NCBI GenBank assembly: GCA_004296925.1
Contig: SCVI01000030.1
Span: 1-16,077 of the forward strand
Direction: 5' to 3'
Origin: Patescibacteria group bacterium
Lineage (GTDB): Bacteria; Patescibacteriota; Minisyncoccia; Phycocordibacterales; Phycocordibacteraceae
DNA: 16,077 bases
The notes under the pieces were generated by a model. It saw only the letters and a program-made list of their open reading frames with translations, had not been told where the DNA came from and made no database searches. The position numbers and the translations under genes are program-made. This document shows, piece after piece, positions 7,320 through 13,413 of the stretch (the stretch's first letter is position 1; the number at the start of each line of letters is the position of its first letter).

Positions 7320-7748
7320 ATGCAAGTAACCCTCGATACACTCCCTTCGTTCGTGAGCGATTTTGTTAGAAATTTTCCTAAAGGGAAATTGGGAAATGCG
7401 TACGTGGTTGGATTGAAAGGGGATCTTGGTGCAGGCAAAACAACTTTTGTACAAGCCGTCGCAAAGGAATTAGGTGTCACTGAGCGTGTCACCAGCCCTA
7501 CATTCGTAGTGGTAAAAACGTATGCAATTGACACACCTCCTTTCAAGCGGCTTGTACATGCAGATTTATATCGAATGCACTCAAACGACACGGACACAAT
7601 AGGGTGGAGCGAATACGTAAAAAACGGAGAAAATATTATTCTTGCAGAGTGGTCGGATCGAGTTCCTGGAGGTATACCCCTCGAGACGCCAATACTGTCG
7701 TTTAGTGTAGTTGACGAAGATACTCGCGAAATCGTATGGATGAAATAG
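7320..7748 (+). CDS. tsaE: tRNA threonylcarbamoyladenosine biosynthesis ATPase TsaE
   Basis: P-loop ATPase that works with TsaB and TsaD to make t6A at position 37 of ANN-decoding tRNAs. From the ATG at 7320 it is 142 residues, with Walker A GDLGAGKT (34-41), SPTF (59-62), HADLYR (80-85) and ILAEWSDRV (107-115), all in family order and spacing. An in-frame GTG at 7293 would add nine residues. I prefer the ATG because a TATAAT lies between the two, and because family members place Walker A about 30-40 residues from the start. The polA ATG lies 13 nt inside its end, which suggests coupling. TsaB and TsaD are not in this window. Confidence 0.93.
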   Translation: MQVTLDTLPSFVSDFVRNFPKGKLGNAYVVGLKGDLGAGKTTFVQAVAKELGVTERVTSPTFVVVKTYAIDTPPFKRLVHADLYRMHSNDTDTIGWSEYVKNGENIILAEWSDRVPGGIPLETPILSFSVVDEDTREIVWMK

Positions 7749-10135
7749 TAAAAAAAGGGTCAAAAAAAGAAACCATAGTATTGCTTGATACTCACGCAAT
7801 TATTCATCGTGCGTATCATGCAATACCAGAACTATCATCTCCGTCTGGTGAACCAGTGAACGCAGTGTACGGTCTCTCTACCATGCTTATGCGAATTATT
7901 ACTGAACTGAAACCCGACCATGTTATTGCTGCTTACGATTTACCGGGACCAACACATCGACATGAGGTATATGAAAACTATAAAGCAAAGCGTCCAAAAA
8001 CTGATGACAGTCTTATTTCGCAAATCAATCGCTCTAGAGATGTACTTAAAGCGTTTGGTATTCCTATATATGAAGCACCGGGGTTTGAAGCAGACGACTG
8101 TATTGGCACTATCGTAGAGCTCGCTAAAAACAAGTTCGATATCATCATTGCTTCCGGAGACATGGATACACTACAGCTTGTAGATAAAGACCGTGTGCGC
8201 GTGTACACGCTTCGCAAAGGCATACAAGATACCGTTCTTTATAACGAGCAGGGGGTTTTTGATCGTTTTGGTTTTCTACCAAAATACATTTCTGACTATA
8301 AAGGTTTTGCGGGGGATAGCTCGGATAACATAATTGGTATTCCAGGCGTTGGCGAAAAAACGGCGACGAACCTCATCAAAACATTTGGAGGAATGGAGGA
8401 GGTATACAAAGTTCTTAAGAAAAATCCTCAGAAATTTCTTGATGCAGGTTTTACTGCAAGAAATATAAAGTTACTAGAAGAACACGAAGACGAGGCTGAG
8501 TTTTCTAAAGTGCTCGCCACTATAAGAATTGATGCGCCGGTTCGTTTCATAACTCCATCAAAAACATTTCGAGAAATTTTTGATGAAAAGAAAGTTACTG
8601 AATTTTTTACCAGTCTCGGATTTCGTTCTCTCATAACGCGTCTCCGTCAGTTTTCAAACGCACACTCTGACAATAAAACAGCGGGTGAAGAAAAAAAAGA
8701 AACAGTCCCACGAGAGATGTCGAAGCAAGACGAAGCGCTATATAAGCGGGCAGCGTTGATGTTGTGGCTTTCACAATCAGACACCACCAACCCCACACTC
8801 GATGATATTTTGGAGAATACAAAATCAAAAACTCTTCAAGAGGCAGAAGAAAAACTCAAGGTCGTTTTAGAGAAACACAATCTCACGAAAGTGTTTAACG
8901 CCATCGAAGAGCCGCTCATGCCTGTTATTGATGCAATGAATGAACACGGCGTTTTGATTGATACGGAGTATCTGAAGACGTTGGCGATTGAATATCACAA
9001 AGAACTTGATCGGCTTTCAGTACTTATCTATGCGTCAGCAGGACAGGAATTTAATATTAATTCTCCAAAGCAGTTAGGAGAAATTTTATTTGGAACTCTC
9101 GGCATAAAAGCCGAAGGTGTTCGCCAAAAGAAAACCGCTACGGGGCAAGCATCCACACGTGAGTCGGAATTACTAAAACTCAAAGACGAGCATCCTATTA
9201 TTGAAATGATTTTATCTCATAGAGAGATTCAAAAACTACTTTCAACATATATTGATGCAATCCCACCGCTTTTAGATTCTGAAAGTAGACTTCACACATC
9301 GTTTATTCAAACGGGAACGTCAACAGGAAGACTTTCCTCGAGAGACCCAAACGTACAGAATATTCCTGTGAAGACCGAGCTTGGTCGAAGAATTCGTCGT
9401 GCGTTTGTAGCGCCAAAAGGTTCAGTTTTGATGGCGCTCGATTATTCTCAAATTGAACTTCGGCTTGCGGCTCTTCTTTCGGGAGATGAAAAGCTAACGA
9501 CAATTTTTAAAGAAGGAAACGACGTGCACGCAGCGGTTGCAGCCGAAGTATTTGGTGTTGAAGAGAAGGATGTAACGAGCGACATGAGACGAAAAGCAAA
9601 AGTTATTAACTTTGGCATTCTCTATGGCATGGGGGTGAATGCACTTCGAGAAAACTTAGGTGGTGATAGAGCGGAAGCACAAGAATTTTATAATCGATAT
9701 TTTGAGACATTTACAGGGCTCGCCGAGTATCTGTCTAAAACAAAAGCATCCGCAACAAGAGTGGGGTATACAGAAACTTTTTTTGGACGAAAGCGGTTTT
9801 TCCCAAATCTACGTTCTAAATTGCCGTACGTACGTGCGATGGCGGAGCGCATGGCCATTAATGCACCAATACAAGGCACTCAGTCCGATATCATAAAGCT
9901 TGCGATGGTGAAAATTCAAAACCTCATTGATACCTCTTACAAGGGTAAGGTCGCAATGGTGTTACAGATTCACGATGAACTCATTTTTGAAGTCTCAAAA
10001 GAAATTGTTGATGAGGTGGCAGTTCATATACGGAAAGTTATGGAGCATGTACTCACCGAAGAAGAGGCAAAAGGAATACCTATTATTGTTTCAGCTAAAG
10101 TGGGTTTAAATTGGGAGGAGATGATTCCGCAATAA
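7736..10135 (+). CDS. polA: DNA polymerase I (family A), no proofreading domain
   Basis: Repair and Okazaki-fragment polymerase. The protein is 799 residues against about 930 in E. coli. The 5' nuclease domain (about 12-300) is complete: D18, EADD (118-121), GDMD (141-144), GDSSDN (193-198) and a helix-hairpin-helix IPGVGEKTA. The polymerase domain (about 390-799) has motif A LDYSQIELR (568-576), motif B RRKAKVINFGILYG (618-631, Phe626 at the nucleotide-sugar position as in E. coli) and motif C IHDE (745-748). Between them, about 300-390 holds a charged linker and a short remnant resembling the end of the 3'-5' exonuclease fold. None of that domain's acidic motifs are present, so it should lack proofreading. 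The gene overlaps tsaE by 13 nt and is followed by holA after 7 nt. Confidence 0.97.
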   Translation: MDEIVKKGSKKETIVLLDTHAIIHRAYHAIPELSSPSGEPVNAVYGLSTMLMRIITELKPDHVIAAYDLPGPTHRHEVYENYKAKRPKTDDSLISQINRSRDVLKAFGIPIYEAPGFEADDCIGTIVELAKNKFDIIIASGDMDTLQLVDKDRVRVYTLRKGIQDTVLYNEQGVFDRFGFLPKYISDYKGFAGDSSDNIIGIPGVGEKTATNLIKTFGGMEEVYKVLKKNPQKFLDAGFTARNIKLLEEHEDEAEFSKVLATIRIDAPVRFITPSKTFREIFDEKKVTEFFTSLGFRSLITRLRQFSNAHSDNKTAGEEKKETVPREMSKQDEALYKRAALMLWLSQSDTTNPTLDDILENTKSKTLQEAEEKLKVVLEKHNLTKVFNAIEEPLMPVIDAMNEHGVLIDTEYLKTLAIEYHKELDRLSVLIYASAGQEFNINSPKQLGEILFGTLGIKAEGVRQKKTATGQASTRESELLKLKDEHPIIEMILSHREIQKLLSTYIDAIPPLLDSESRLHTSFIQTGTSTGRLSSRDPNVQNIPVKTELGRRIRRAFVAPKGSVLMALDYSQIELRLAALLSGDEKLTTIFKEGNDVHAAVAAEVFGVEEKDVTSDMRRKAKVINFGILYGMGVNALRENLGGDRAEAQEFYNRYFETFTGLAEYLSKTKASATRVGYTETFFGRKRFFPNLRSKLPYVRAMAERMAINAPIQGTQSDIIKLAMVKIQNLIDTSYKGKVAMVLQIHDELIFEVSKEIVDEVAVHIRKVMEHVLTEEEAKGIPIIVSAKVGLNWEEMIPQ

Positions 10136-10142
10136 ATACAGC

Positions 10143-10838
10143 ATGCTTTACGTACTTGTTGGATCAGATGGACTTAAAGCAAAGGAGCGAGCACGCTCTC
10201 TGGCTAATAATGCTGAAGTACTTCGTTTTGGAGAAGGAGGGGATTTGTTTGAAAATGTTCTCGCTAACTTATCAGTACAACCACTTTTTGGAGGAGAGAT
10301 TTGTCTACTTCTCGATGACCCGCTCGAAAGCGACGAGGGGAGATCGGTGCTGATAGACCAAGGTGACCTACTTGTTGCCTCAAGTACGCTGGTAATTGCG
10401 GTAGTGCCAAAGATAGATGCGGTGAGTAAGAAAAAAATATCAAAAAGCGCCACCATTGAGTTATTTGAAGAAAGGGTTTCATTATCAGAACCGGCCCCCT
10501 CCGTTTTTAAGCTTACCGATGCGTATGCAGTAGGGGACAGGAAAAACGCCTGGATACTCTATCGTGAGTTACTTATGGCTGGATCAGCTCCAGAAGAAAT
10601 TCACGGAGCGCTCACCTGGGCGACCCGTTCGATGGTGCTTGCAACAAAAACAAGTAGTGCGTCTGAAGCAGGTTTAAAACCTTTCGTTTTTCAGAAAGCA
10701 AAGCATGCTGGAGAAAAATTTGGAGCAAAAAAAGTAGAATTACTTTCACGAGAGCTTATGCATATATTACATAAGTCTCGACTTGGGGGTGGGAACCTCG
10801 CCGATCTGCTTGAAGCGTTTTTACTTAAGAAACACTGA
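10143..10838 (+). CDS. holA: Short DNA polymerase III delta subunit (HolA-like)
   Basis: Probable clamp-loader delta subunit, which opens the sliding clamp for loading. The protein is 231 residues against about 340 for typical HolA. The N-terminus starts MLYVLVGSDGLKAKERA, like HolA's 'yllyGeD' opening, and V-A-V-V-P (about 84-88) ends a strand in the ATPase-like fold. The best match is the C-terminal collar: DAYAVGDRKNAWILYRELL (126-144), GAL..ATRSMV, KPFVFQKAKHAGEKF, then a last helix with KSRLGGGNLADLLEAFLL. These follow the family order. The shortening is in the N-terminal and middle domains. It sits 7 nt after polA, in the same operon. The family call is by pattern and moderately sure. 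Confidence 0.68.
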   Translation: MLYVLVGSDGLKAKERARSLANNAEVLRFGEGGDLFENVLANLSVQPLFGGEICLLLDDPLESDEGRSVLIDQGDLLVASSTLVIAVVPKIDAVSKKKISKSATIELFEERVSLSEPAPSVFKLTDAYAVGDRKNAWILYRELLMAGSAPEEIHGALTWATRSMVLATKTSSASEAGLKPFVFQKAKHAGEKFGAKKVELLSRELMHILHKSRLGGGNLADLLEAFLLKKH

Positions 10839-10926
10839 AGCACTGGAAAAAATCAAAGTTTTAGAGCATAATCGGGAAACCCGCCTCGAAACAGTTCTCG
10901 TGGATGGGGCGATGCCCTATATATTT

Positions 10927-10999
10927 CCGCCCATAGCTCAGTTGGTAGAGCGACTCCCTTTTAAGGAGAAGGTCCTTGGTTCGAGTCCAAGTGGGCGGA
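10927..10999 (+). tRNA. tRNA-Lys (anticodon TTT)
   Basis: A complete 73-nt cloverleaf. The acceptor stem is CCGCCCA/TGGGCGG, the D-arm GCTC/GAGC with an AGTTGGTA loop, the anticodon arm ACTCC/GGAGA with loop CTTTTAA, and the T-arm CTTGG/CCAAG with loop TTCGAGT. The discriminator is A73. The anticodon TTT (34-36) gives Lys. The first pair is C1-G72 instead of the common G1-C72, and 27-43 is an A-A mismatch. CCA is not encoded (CTA follows A73). It lies 88 nt after holA. A CATAAT at 10867-10872 could be its own -10. The 3' flank is unusual: a hairpin shares the last tRNA bases. Confidence 0.93.
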
Positions 11000-11022
11000 C
11001 TAGTTTTGAAAAAACTAGTCCG
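10996..11022. repeat. 12-bp perfect hairpin overlapping the tRNA-Lys 3' end
   Basis: CGGACTAGTTTT (10996-11007), loop GAA, AAAACTAGTCCG (11011-11022). Its first four bases (10996-10999) are the last acceptor-stem bases and discriminator of tRNA-Lys, so it competes with acceptor-stem pairing in the unprocessed transcript. No T-run follows it, so it is not a normal terminator. Confidence 0.85.
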
Positions 11023-11027
11023 AACAA

Positions 11028-11047
11028 GCATGCAATAGTTTGCATGC
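11028..11047. repeat. Second hairpin after tRNA-Lys
   Basis: GCATGCAA (11028-11035), loop TAGT, TTGCATGC (11040-11047); 8 bp, ending 2 nt before the antisense T-arm copy. Further on are a palindrome CCTGTACAGG (11104-11113) and a hairpin GCTTCT/AGAAGC (11113-11127) that leads into the second 19-nt repeat copy. Confidence 0.75.
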
Positions 11048-11155
11048 GTCTTGGACTCGAAAGGTTGAATATATAAACGAGCGCTAGCGACGTGAATATG
11101 AAACCTGTACAGGCTTCTGTAAGAAGCGAGTCCAAGTGGGCGGACAAGCGTTAAT

Positions 11156-11180
11156 AAAACCCGAACTGCTTCGGGTTTTT
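11156..11180 (+). terminator. Intrinsic terminator of the tsaE-polA-holA-tRNA-Lys unit
   Basis: CCCGAA (11160-11165), loop CTGC, TTCGGG (11170-11175), then TTTTT, with AAAA before the stem. It comes just after the second 19-nt repeat copy, so everything from tRNA-Lys to that copy can be on one transcript. Confidence 0.85.
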
Positions 11181-11230
11181 AGCTTGGCCGGCTCGGAATG
11201 ATAAGGTTCATCTGTCTATCAAAAATCACA

Positions 11231-11270
11231 GGTCTAGCGTAATTATGCTACAGCATAATTACGCTAGACC
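11231..11270 (-). terminator. 19-bp perfect palindrome, probable terminator of the DoxX-like gene
   Basis: Arms 11231-11249 and 11252-11270 are exact reverse complements with AC between them. On the minus strand the stem is followed, after TGTG, by ATTTTT, as expected for a terminator of the minus-strand gene ending at 11314. The stem is longer than usual and on the plus strand has no T-run. Rest of 11181-11313: nothing else recognised. Confidence 0.55.
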
Positions 11271-11313
11271 GAGATTGCTCGCTTTAGAATAAATATATTA
11301 CTCGACTTGGTTT

Positions 11314-11661
11314 TTAGTACGGTAGGTCAATCGCCATTGCACCTGGACCTGTCACGAAGAGTGAAAGAAGGATTGCGAATGTGAGCACCATAATCGTTCG
11401 ATTATGAAACAGTGAAGGAGTTTTTTTCTGAAAGTTGAGCCATACAATATTAAGAATTGCGAAGACGGTGGCGAGTTGTGTTAGTAGACCTAAAAAGAGT
11501 AATCCTGAAAGGATGCCAAGAACTACGCCAATCATTTTTCCGCGTCGCCCTTCCTTAAACGATTTTCTGGCAGCTCCGATAAGAACTATTGCGACAACTA
11601 TACGTAATATTGTTGGTGCAAAAAAGACGTACGTGAATACTTGAGGAAGAAGTGTTTCCAT
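11314..11661 (-). CDS. Small integral membrane protein, DoxX-like
   Basis: A 115-residue hydrophobic protein with about four membrane helices: about 10-33, 43-62, 62-80 and 89-107. A basic loop ARKSFKEGRRGK separates the first two and a polar loop QKKTPSLFHNR comes before the last. The ending LFVTGPGAMAIDLPY matches the DoxX-family C-terminal pattern (tGpGr.SlD). The gene could start at upstream in-frame ATGs (up to 11703), but those lie before the -10 box TACAAT, so I take the ATG at 11661. It is divergent from trmH and shares its promoter bases. DoxX-like proteins are poorly defined membrane redox or quinone-associated proteins; no function is assigned here. Confidence 0.7.
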   Translation of the reverse strand: METLLPQVFTYVFFAPTILRIVVAIVLIGAARKSFKEGRRGKMIGVVLGILSGLLFLGLLTQLATVFAILNIVWLNFQKKTPSLFHNRTIMVLTFAILLSLFVTGPGAMAIDLPY

Positions 11662-11669
11662 AGAGAGAT

Positions 11670-11679
11670 ATTGTATCAT
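11670..11679. promoter_or_regulatory. Bidirectional promoter with overlapping -10 boxes (DoxX-like / trmH)
   Basis: The plus strand reads ATTGTATCAT. Plus-strand TATCAT (11674-11679) is followed by 6 nt and the trmH ATG. Minus-strand TGATACAAT contains an extended -10 TACAAT (11675-11670), followed by 8 nt and the DoxX-like ATG. Both predicted mRNAs would be leaderless or nearly so. The choice of start for both genes rests on this. Confidence 0.6.
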
Positions 11680-11685
11680 TCGCAT

Positions 11686-12195
11686 ATGGCACTCAAAAAA
11701 CAATCAATAACTCCACGTTTTAGTCTTATTCTGCACAATATTCGCAGTACTCAGAATGTTGGGGCAATTTTTAGAACTGGAGATGGGGCAGGGGTGGATA
11801 TGGTATTTCTTTCAGGGTACACACCAACACCTCTCGATAAGTTTAATAGGTCAAATACAAAGATTGCCAAAACAGCGCTTGGGGCAGAAAAAAGTGTTTC
11901 GTGGGAGCATCATAAAAGTCCCACTACGCTCATAAGAAAGTTAAAAAAAGAAGGAGTAAGGATTATAGGTGTTGAGCAATCAGCTCGATCTGTTTCTTAT
12001 ACAGCGTGGAAACCGCACGCTCCAATAGCTGTTATTTTTGGAAATGAAGTACTGGGAGTTTCAAAACAGCTTCTTGCTCTTTGCGACGAAGTTGTGGAGA
12101 TCCCAATGCATGGAGGGAAAGAGTCTCTTAATGTTTCAGTTGCGGCAGGGATCATATTATTCAAAGCTGCAGAAACTTTGACACCAAGCGAGTGA
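11686..12195 (+). CDS. SpoU/TrmH-family RNA 2'-O-ribose methyltransferase
   Basis: SPOUT-class enzyme that transfers a methyl group from SAM to a ribose 2'-OH in tRNA or rRNA. From the ATG at 11686 it is 169 residues, a minimal catalytic domain without an N-terminal substrate-binding extension. The three SpoU motifs are present: LHNIRSTQNVGAIFRTGDGAG (16-36, spread over motif 1; Arg30), VIFGNEVLGVS (116-126) and ESLNVSVAAGI (146-156), which build the trefoil-knot SAM site. An in-frame ATG at 11641 would add 15 residues but lies upstream of the -10 box. It overlaps the next gene by 1 nt (TGATG). The target RNA cannot be told from the sequence (TrmH, TrmL and RlmB types share these motifs). Confidence 0.9.
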   Translation: MALKKQSITPRFSLILHNIRSTQNVGAIFRTGDGAGVDMVFLSGYTPTPLDKFNRSNTKIAKTALGAEKSVSWEHHKSPTTLIRKLKKEGVRIIGVEQSARSVSYTAWKPHAPIAVIFGNEVLGVSKQLLALCDEVVEIPMHGGKESLNVSVAAGIILFKAAETLTPSE

Positions 12196-12419
12196 TGTCT
12201 TACTCTCTCCCGATGTCTGAGATTTTAAAGAGACATAAAGGGCCGCGTGAGAATGATAGCCTTAAAATAGCAGGGGGAGAGATTGTTGTGGGAGATAAAG
12301 TACTCCGAAAAGGAATTGAATTTGCCGTACTGAAAATTTATAGAAATCGCGTTGAGATAAAGCGCCCAGATGGAAAGTATTCATTTGTCGTAGATTCAAA
12401 CGTTTTGGAAAAGAAGTAG
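12195..12419 (+). CDS. Hypothetical protein (74 aa) coupled to the SpoU methyltransferase
   Basis: The ATG shares a base with the upstream stop (TGATG), which supports translational coupling. A GTG one codon earlier and an internal ATG at 12213 are alternatives. The protein starts MSYSLPMSEILKRHKGPRE and is then rich in predicted beta-strands (GGEIVVGDKVLRKG, EFAVLKIYRNRVEIKRP, YSFVVDSNVLEKK). It is basic, with no membrane segment, cysteine or known motif. A small beta-barrel RNA-binding fold is possible given the charge and partner, but I do not recognise it. It ends 3 nt before the stop of the convergent lamin-tail gene, with no terminator between them. Confidence 0.7.
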   Translation: MSYSLPMSEILKRHKGPRENDSLKIAGGEIVVGDKVLRKGIEFAVLKIYRNRVEIKRPDGKYSFVVDSNVLEKK

Positions 12420-12422
12420 TTT

Positions 12423-13400
12423 TTAGTAGCTTACCTGCGCTACAAGCTTACCGTTTTCGTCAATGAGTAGTATCCGTTCGTGCTTGTTTTGCCAAAGTTC
12501 TTGTTCGCGTTTTAAAAATACTCGCCATTCATTTTTATAAAAATCGGATTCATTCTGGTGTTTCGCTATACACCCGTTATAGGAAAGGTCATTCAAGATA
12601 AAATTTTGACATTGTTCACCCACGTTACCAGGAATTGCAGTGAGTGTGAGTGTGCAACGCGGAATTTTAGCAATAAAATCCTGACACATCTGGTTTGCTG
12701 CCGTTTTTTCGGGGTAGAGAAGCATTTCGTCTTCTGGTTTTGGACATTCTTTTTTCAAGGCGGGTGAAAAATCCTGGAATTGTTCAAAATAACCAGTGCA
12801 CTGGTTTAATCGAAACGATGTGCCGTTTGGTGAAGACCCTGTTACGACAACAACCTCACTGTTAGGACCTAAGACAATTGGTGACTCATAATTTGTTCCA
12901 CCTAAAAAAGGAATCTCTGCTGCTGCTCCTATGGTCATTGAAAGATTGCTAACAGCGCTTTCGAGCTTCCATCCAGTGATGGTGATGCTTTGTTTCAAAG
13001 AGCTCGATGTTTTTATGGTCACGTACTCTTCCCTTGGATTAGTTGCGCCCGCCTGTGATCTTTCGAGGTATACATATTGTGCATATGGTGACGGTGGAAG
13101 ATCAACTGCCTTACCAAGTCCAGGGCGGTATCCAAAGAAATAATCTAAAAGATTAGATTTTTTCTCTTGAGGAGTTTCTTGTTTTTTTGCTTCATAATTT
13201 ACGCCGTCAGCCGGAGTAAAGCTTGTATCAATGCGGGGGACGATGTAGGCATCACCGCCTGCACCAATTGGCCATGGCGCATTTAAAAAACCAGAACTGT
13301 GCGATATGGAGCGACTAGGGCCGCCGGTCCAAACCCACGCAACTCCAAGCGCTGTGATGAGTAGAATAACAACAAGTAAATCACCTTTTGCGCTCCCCAT
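12423..13400 (-). CDS. Membrane-anchored surface protein with a lamin-tail-like (LTD) domain
   Basis: A 325-residue protein with one N-terminal membrane segment (about 8-25: LLVVILLITALGVAWVW) and no lipobox, so it is an anchored or cleaved extracytoplasmic protein. A low-complexity region follows to about 105. Then EEYVTIK (124-130), SITITGWKL (138-146) and the final LLIDENGKLVAQVSY (311-325) match the start and closing strand of lamin-tail Ig-like domains, as often found in CPR surface proteins. Between them is an insertion with six cysteines (201, 219, 239, 249, 264, 277), an even number that could form three disulfides outside the cell. Its -10 box lies at the very end of murE, 13 nt upstream. 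Function unknown; domain call by pattern only. Confidence 0.72.
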   Translation of the reverse strand: MGSAKGDLLVVILLITALGVAWVWTGGPSRSISHSSGFLNAPWPIGAGGDAYIVPRIDTSFTPADGVNYEAKKQETPQEKKSNLLDYFFGYRPGLGKAVDLPPSPYAQYVYLERSQAGATNPREEYVTIKTSSSLKQSITITGWKLESAVSNLSMTIGAAAEIPFLGGTNYESPIVLGPNSEVVVVTGSSPNGTSFRLNQCTGYFEQFQDFSPALKKECPKPEDEMLLYPEKTAANQMCQDFIAKIPRCTLTLTAIPGNVGEQCQNFILNDLSYNGCIAKHQNESDFYKNEWRVFLKREQELWQNKHERILLIDENGKLVAQVSY

Positions 13401-13407
13401 GTCTATA

Positions 13408-13413
13408 ATGATA
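13408..13413 (-). promoter_or_regulatory. -10 box for the lamin-tail gene
   Basis: TATCAT on the minus strand lies directly after the murE stop codon and 7 nt before the ATG, so this gene may have its own leaderless transcript in addition to read-through from ruvA-murE. Confidence 0.45.

Larger units (their letters stand above)
10980..11061. repeat. Inverted repeat: T-loop and T-stem of tRNA-Lys and a downstream antisense copy
   Basis: TTCGAGTCCAAG at 10980-10991 (tRNA positions 54-65) has an exact 12-nt reverse complement at 11050-11061, 50 nt after the tRNA 3' end. The two hairpins at 10996-11022 and 11028-11047 fill the space between. The same arrangement is found at tRNA-Arg. Confidence 0.9.
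10982..11145 (+). repeat. 19-nt direct repeat of the tRNA-Lys 3' end
   Basis: CGAGTCCAAGTGGGCGGAC occurs at 10982-11000 (T-loop to discriminator plus one base) and again, exactly, at 11127-11145. The second copy has no matching T-stem 5' strand or anticodon arm, so it is not a second tRNA. It resembles the tRNA 3'-end duplication left by site-specific integration, but the 126 bp between the copies contain no integrase or other gene. Confidence 0.85.

Noticed and set aside
10783..11076. A 97-codon plus-strand frame across the holA end and tRNA-Lys
   Set aside because: It reads through the tRNA and has no protein-like features outside the holA overlap.
11127..11145. A second tRNA-Lys or tRNA pseudogene
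   Set aside because: Only the 3' 19 nt match; upstream bases cannot form T-stem, anticodon or acceptor arms.
10938..11147. A 69-codon minus-strand frame over the tRNA-Lys region
   Set aside because: It is antisense to the tRNA; the L-E-P-R-T string is the usual false translation of a T-arm.
11231..11270. A dif (XerCD) site
   Set aside because: It is a perfect inverted repeat with a 2-nt centre, not two 11-bp arms with a 6-bp spacer, and the arm sequences do not match the dif consensus well.
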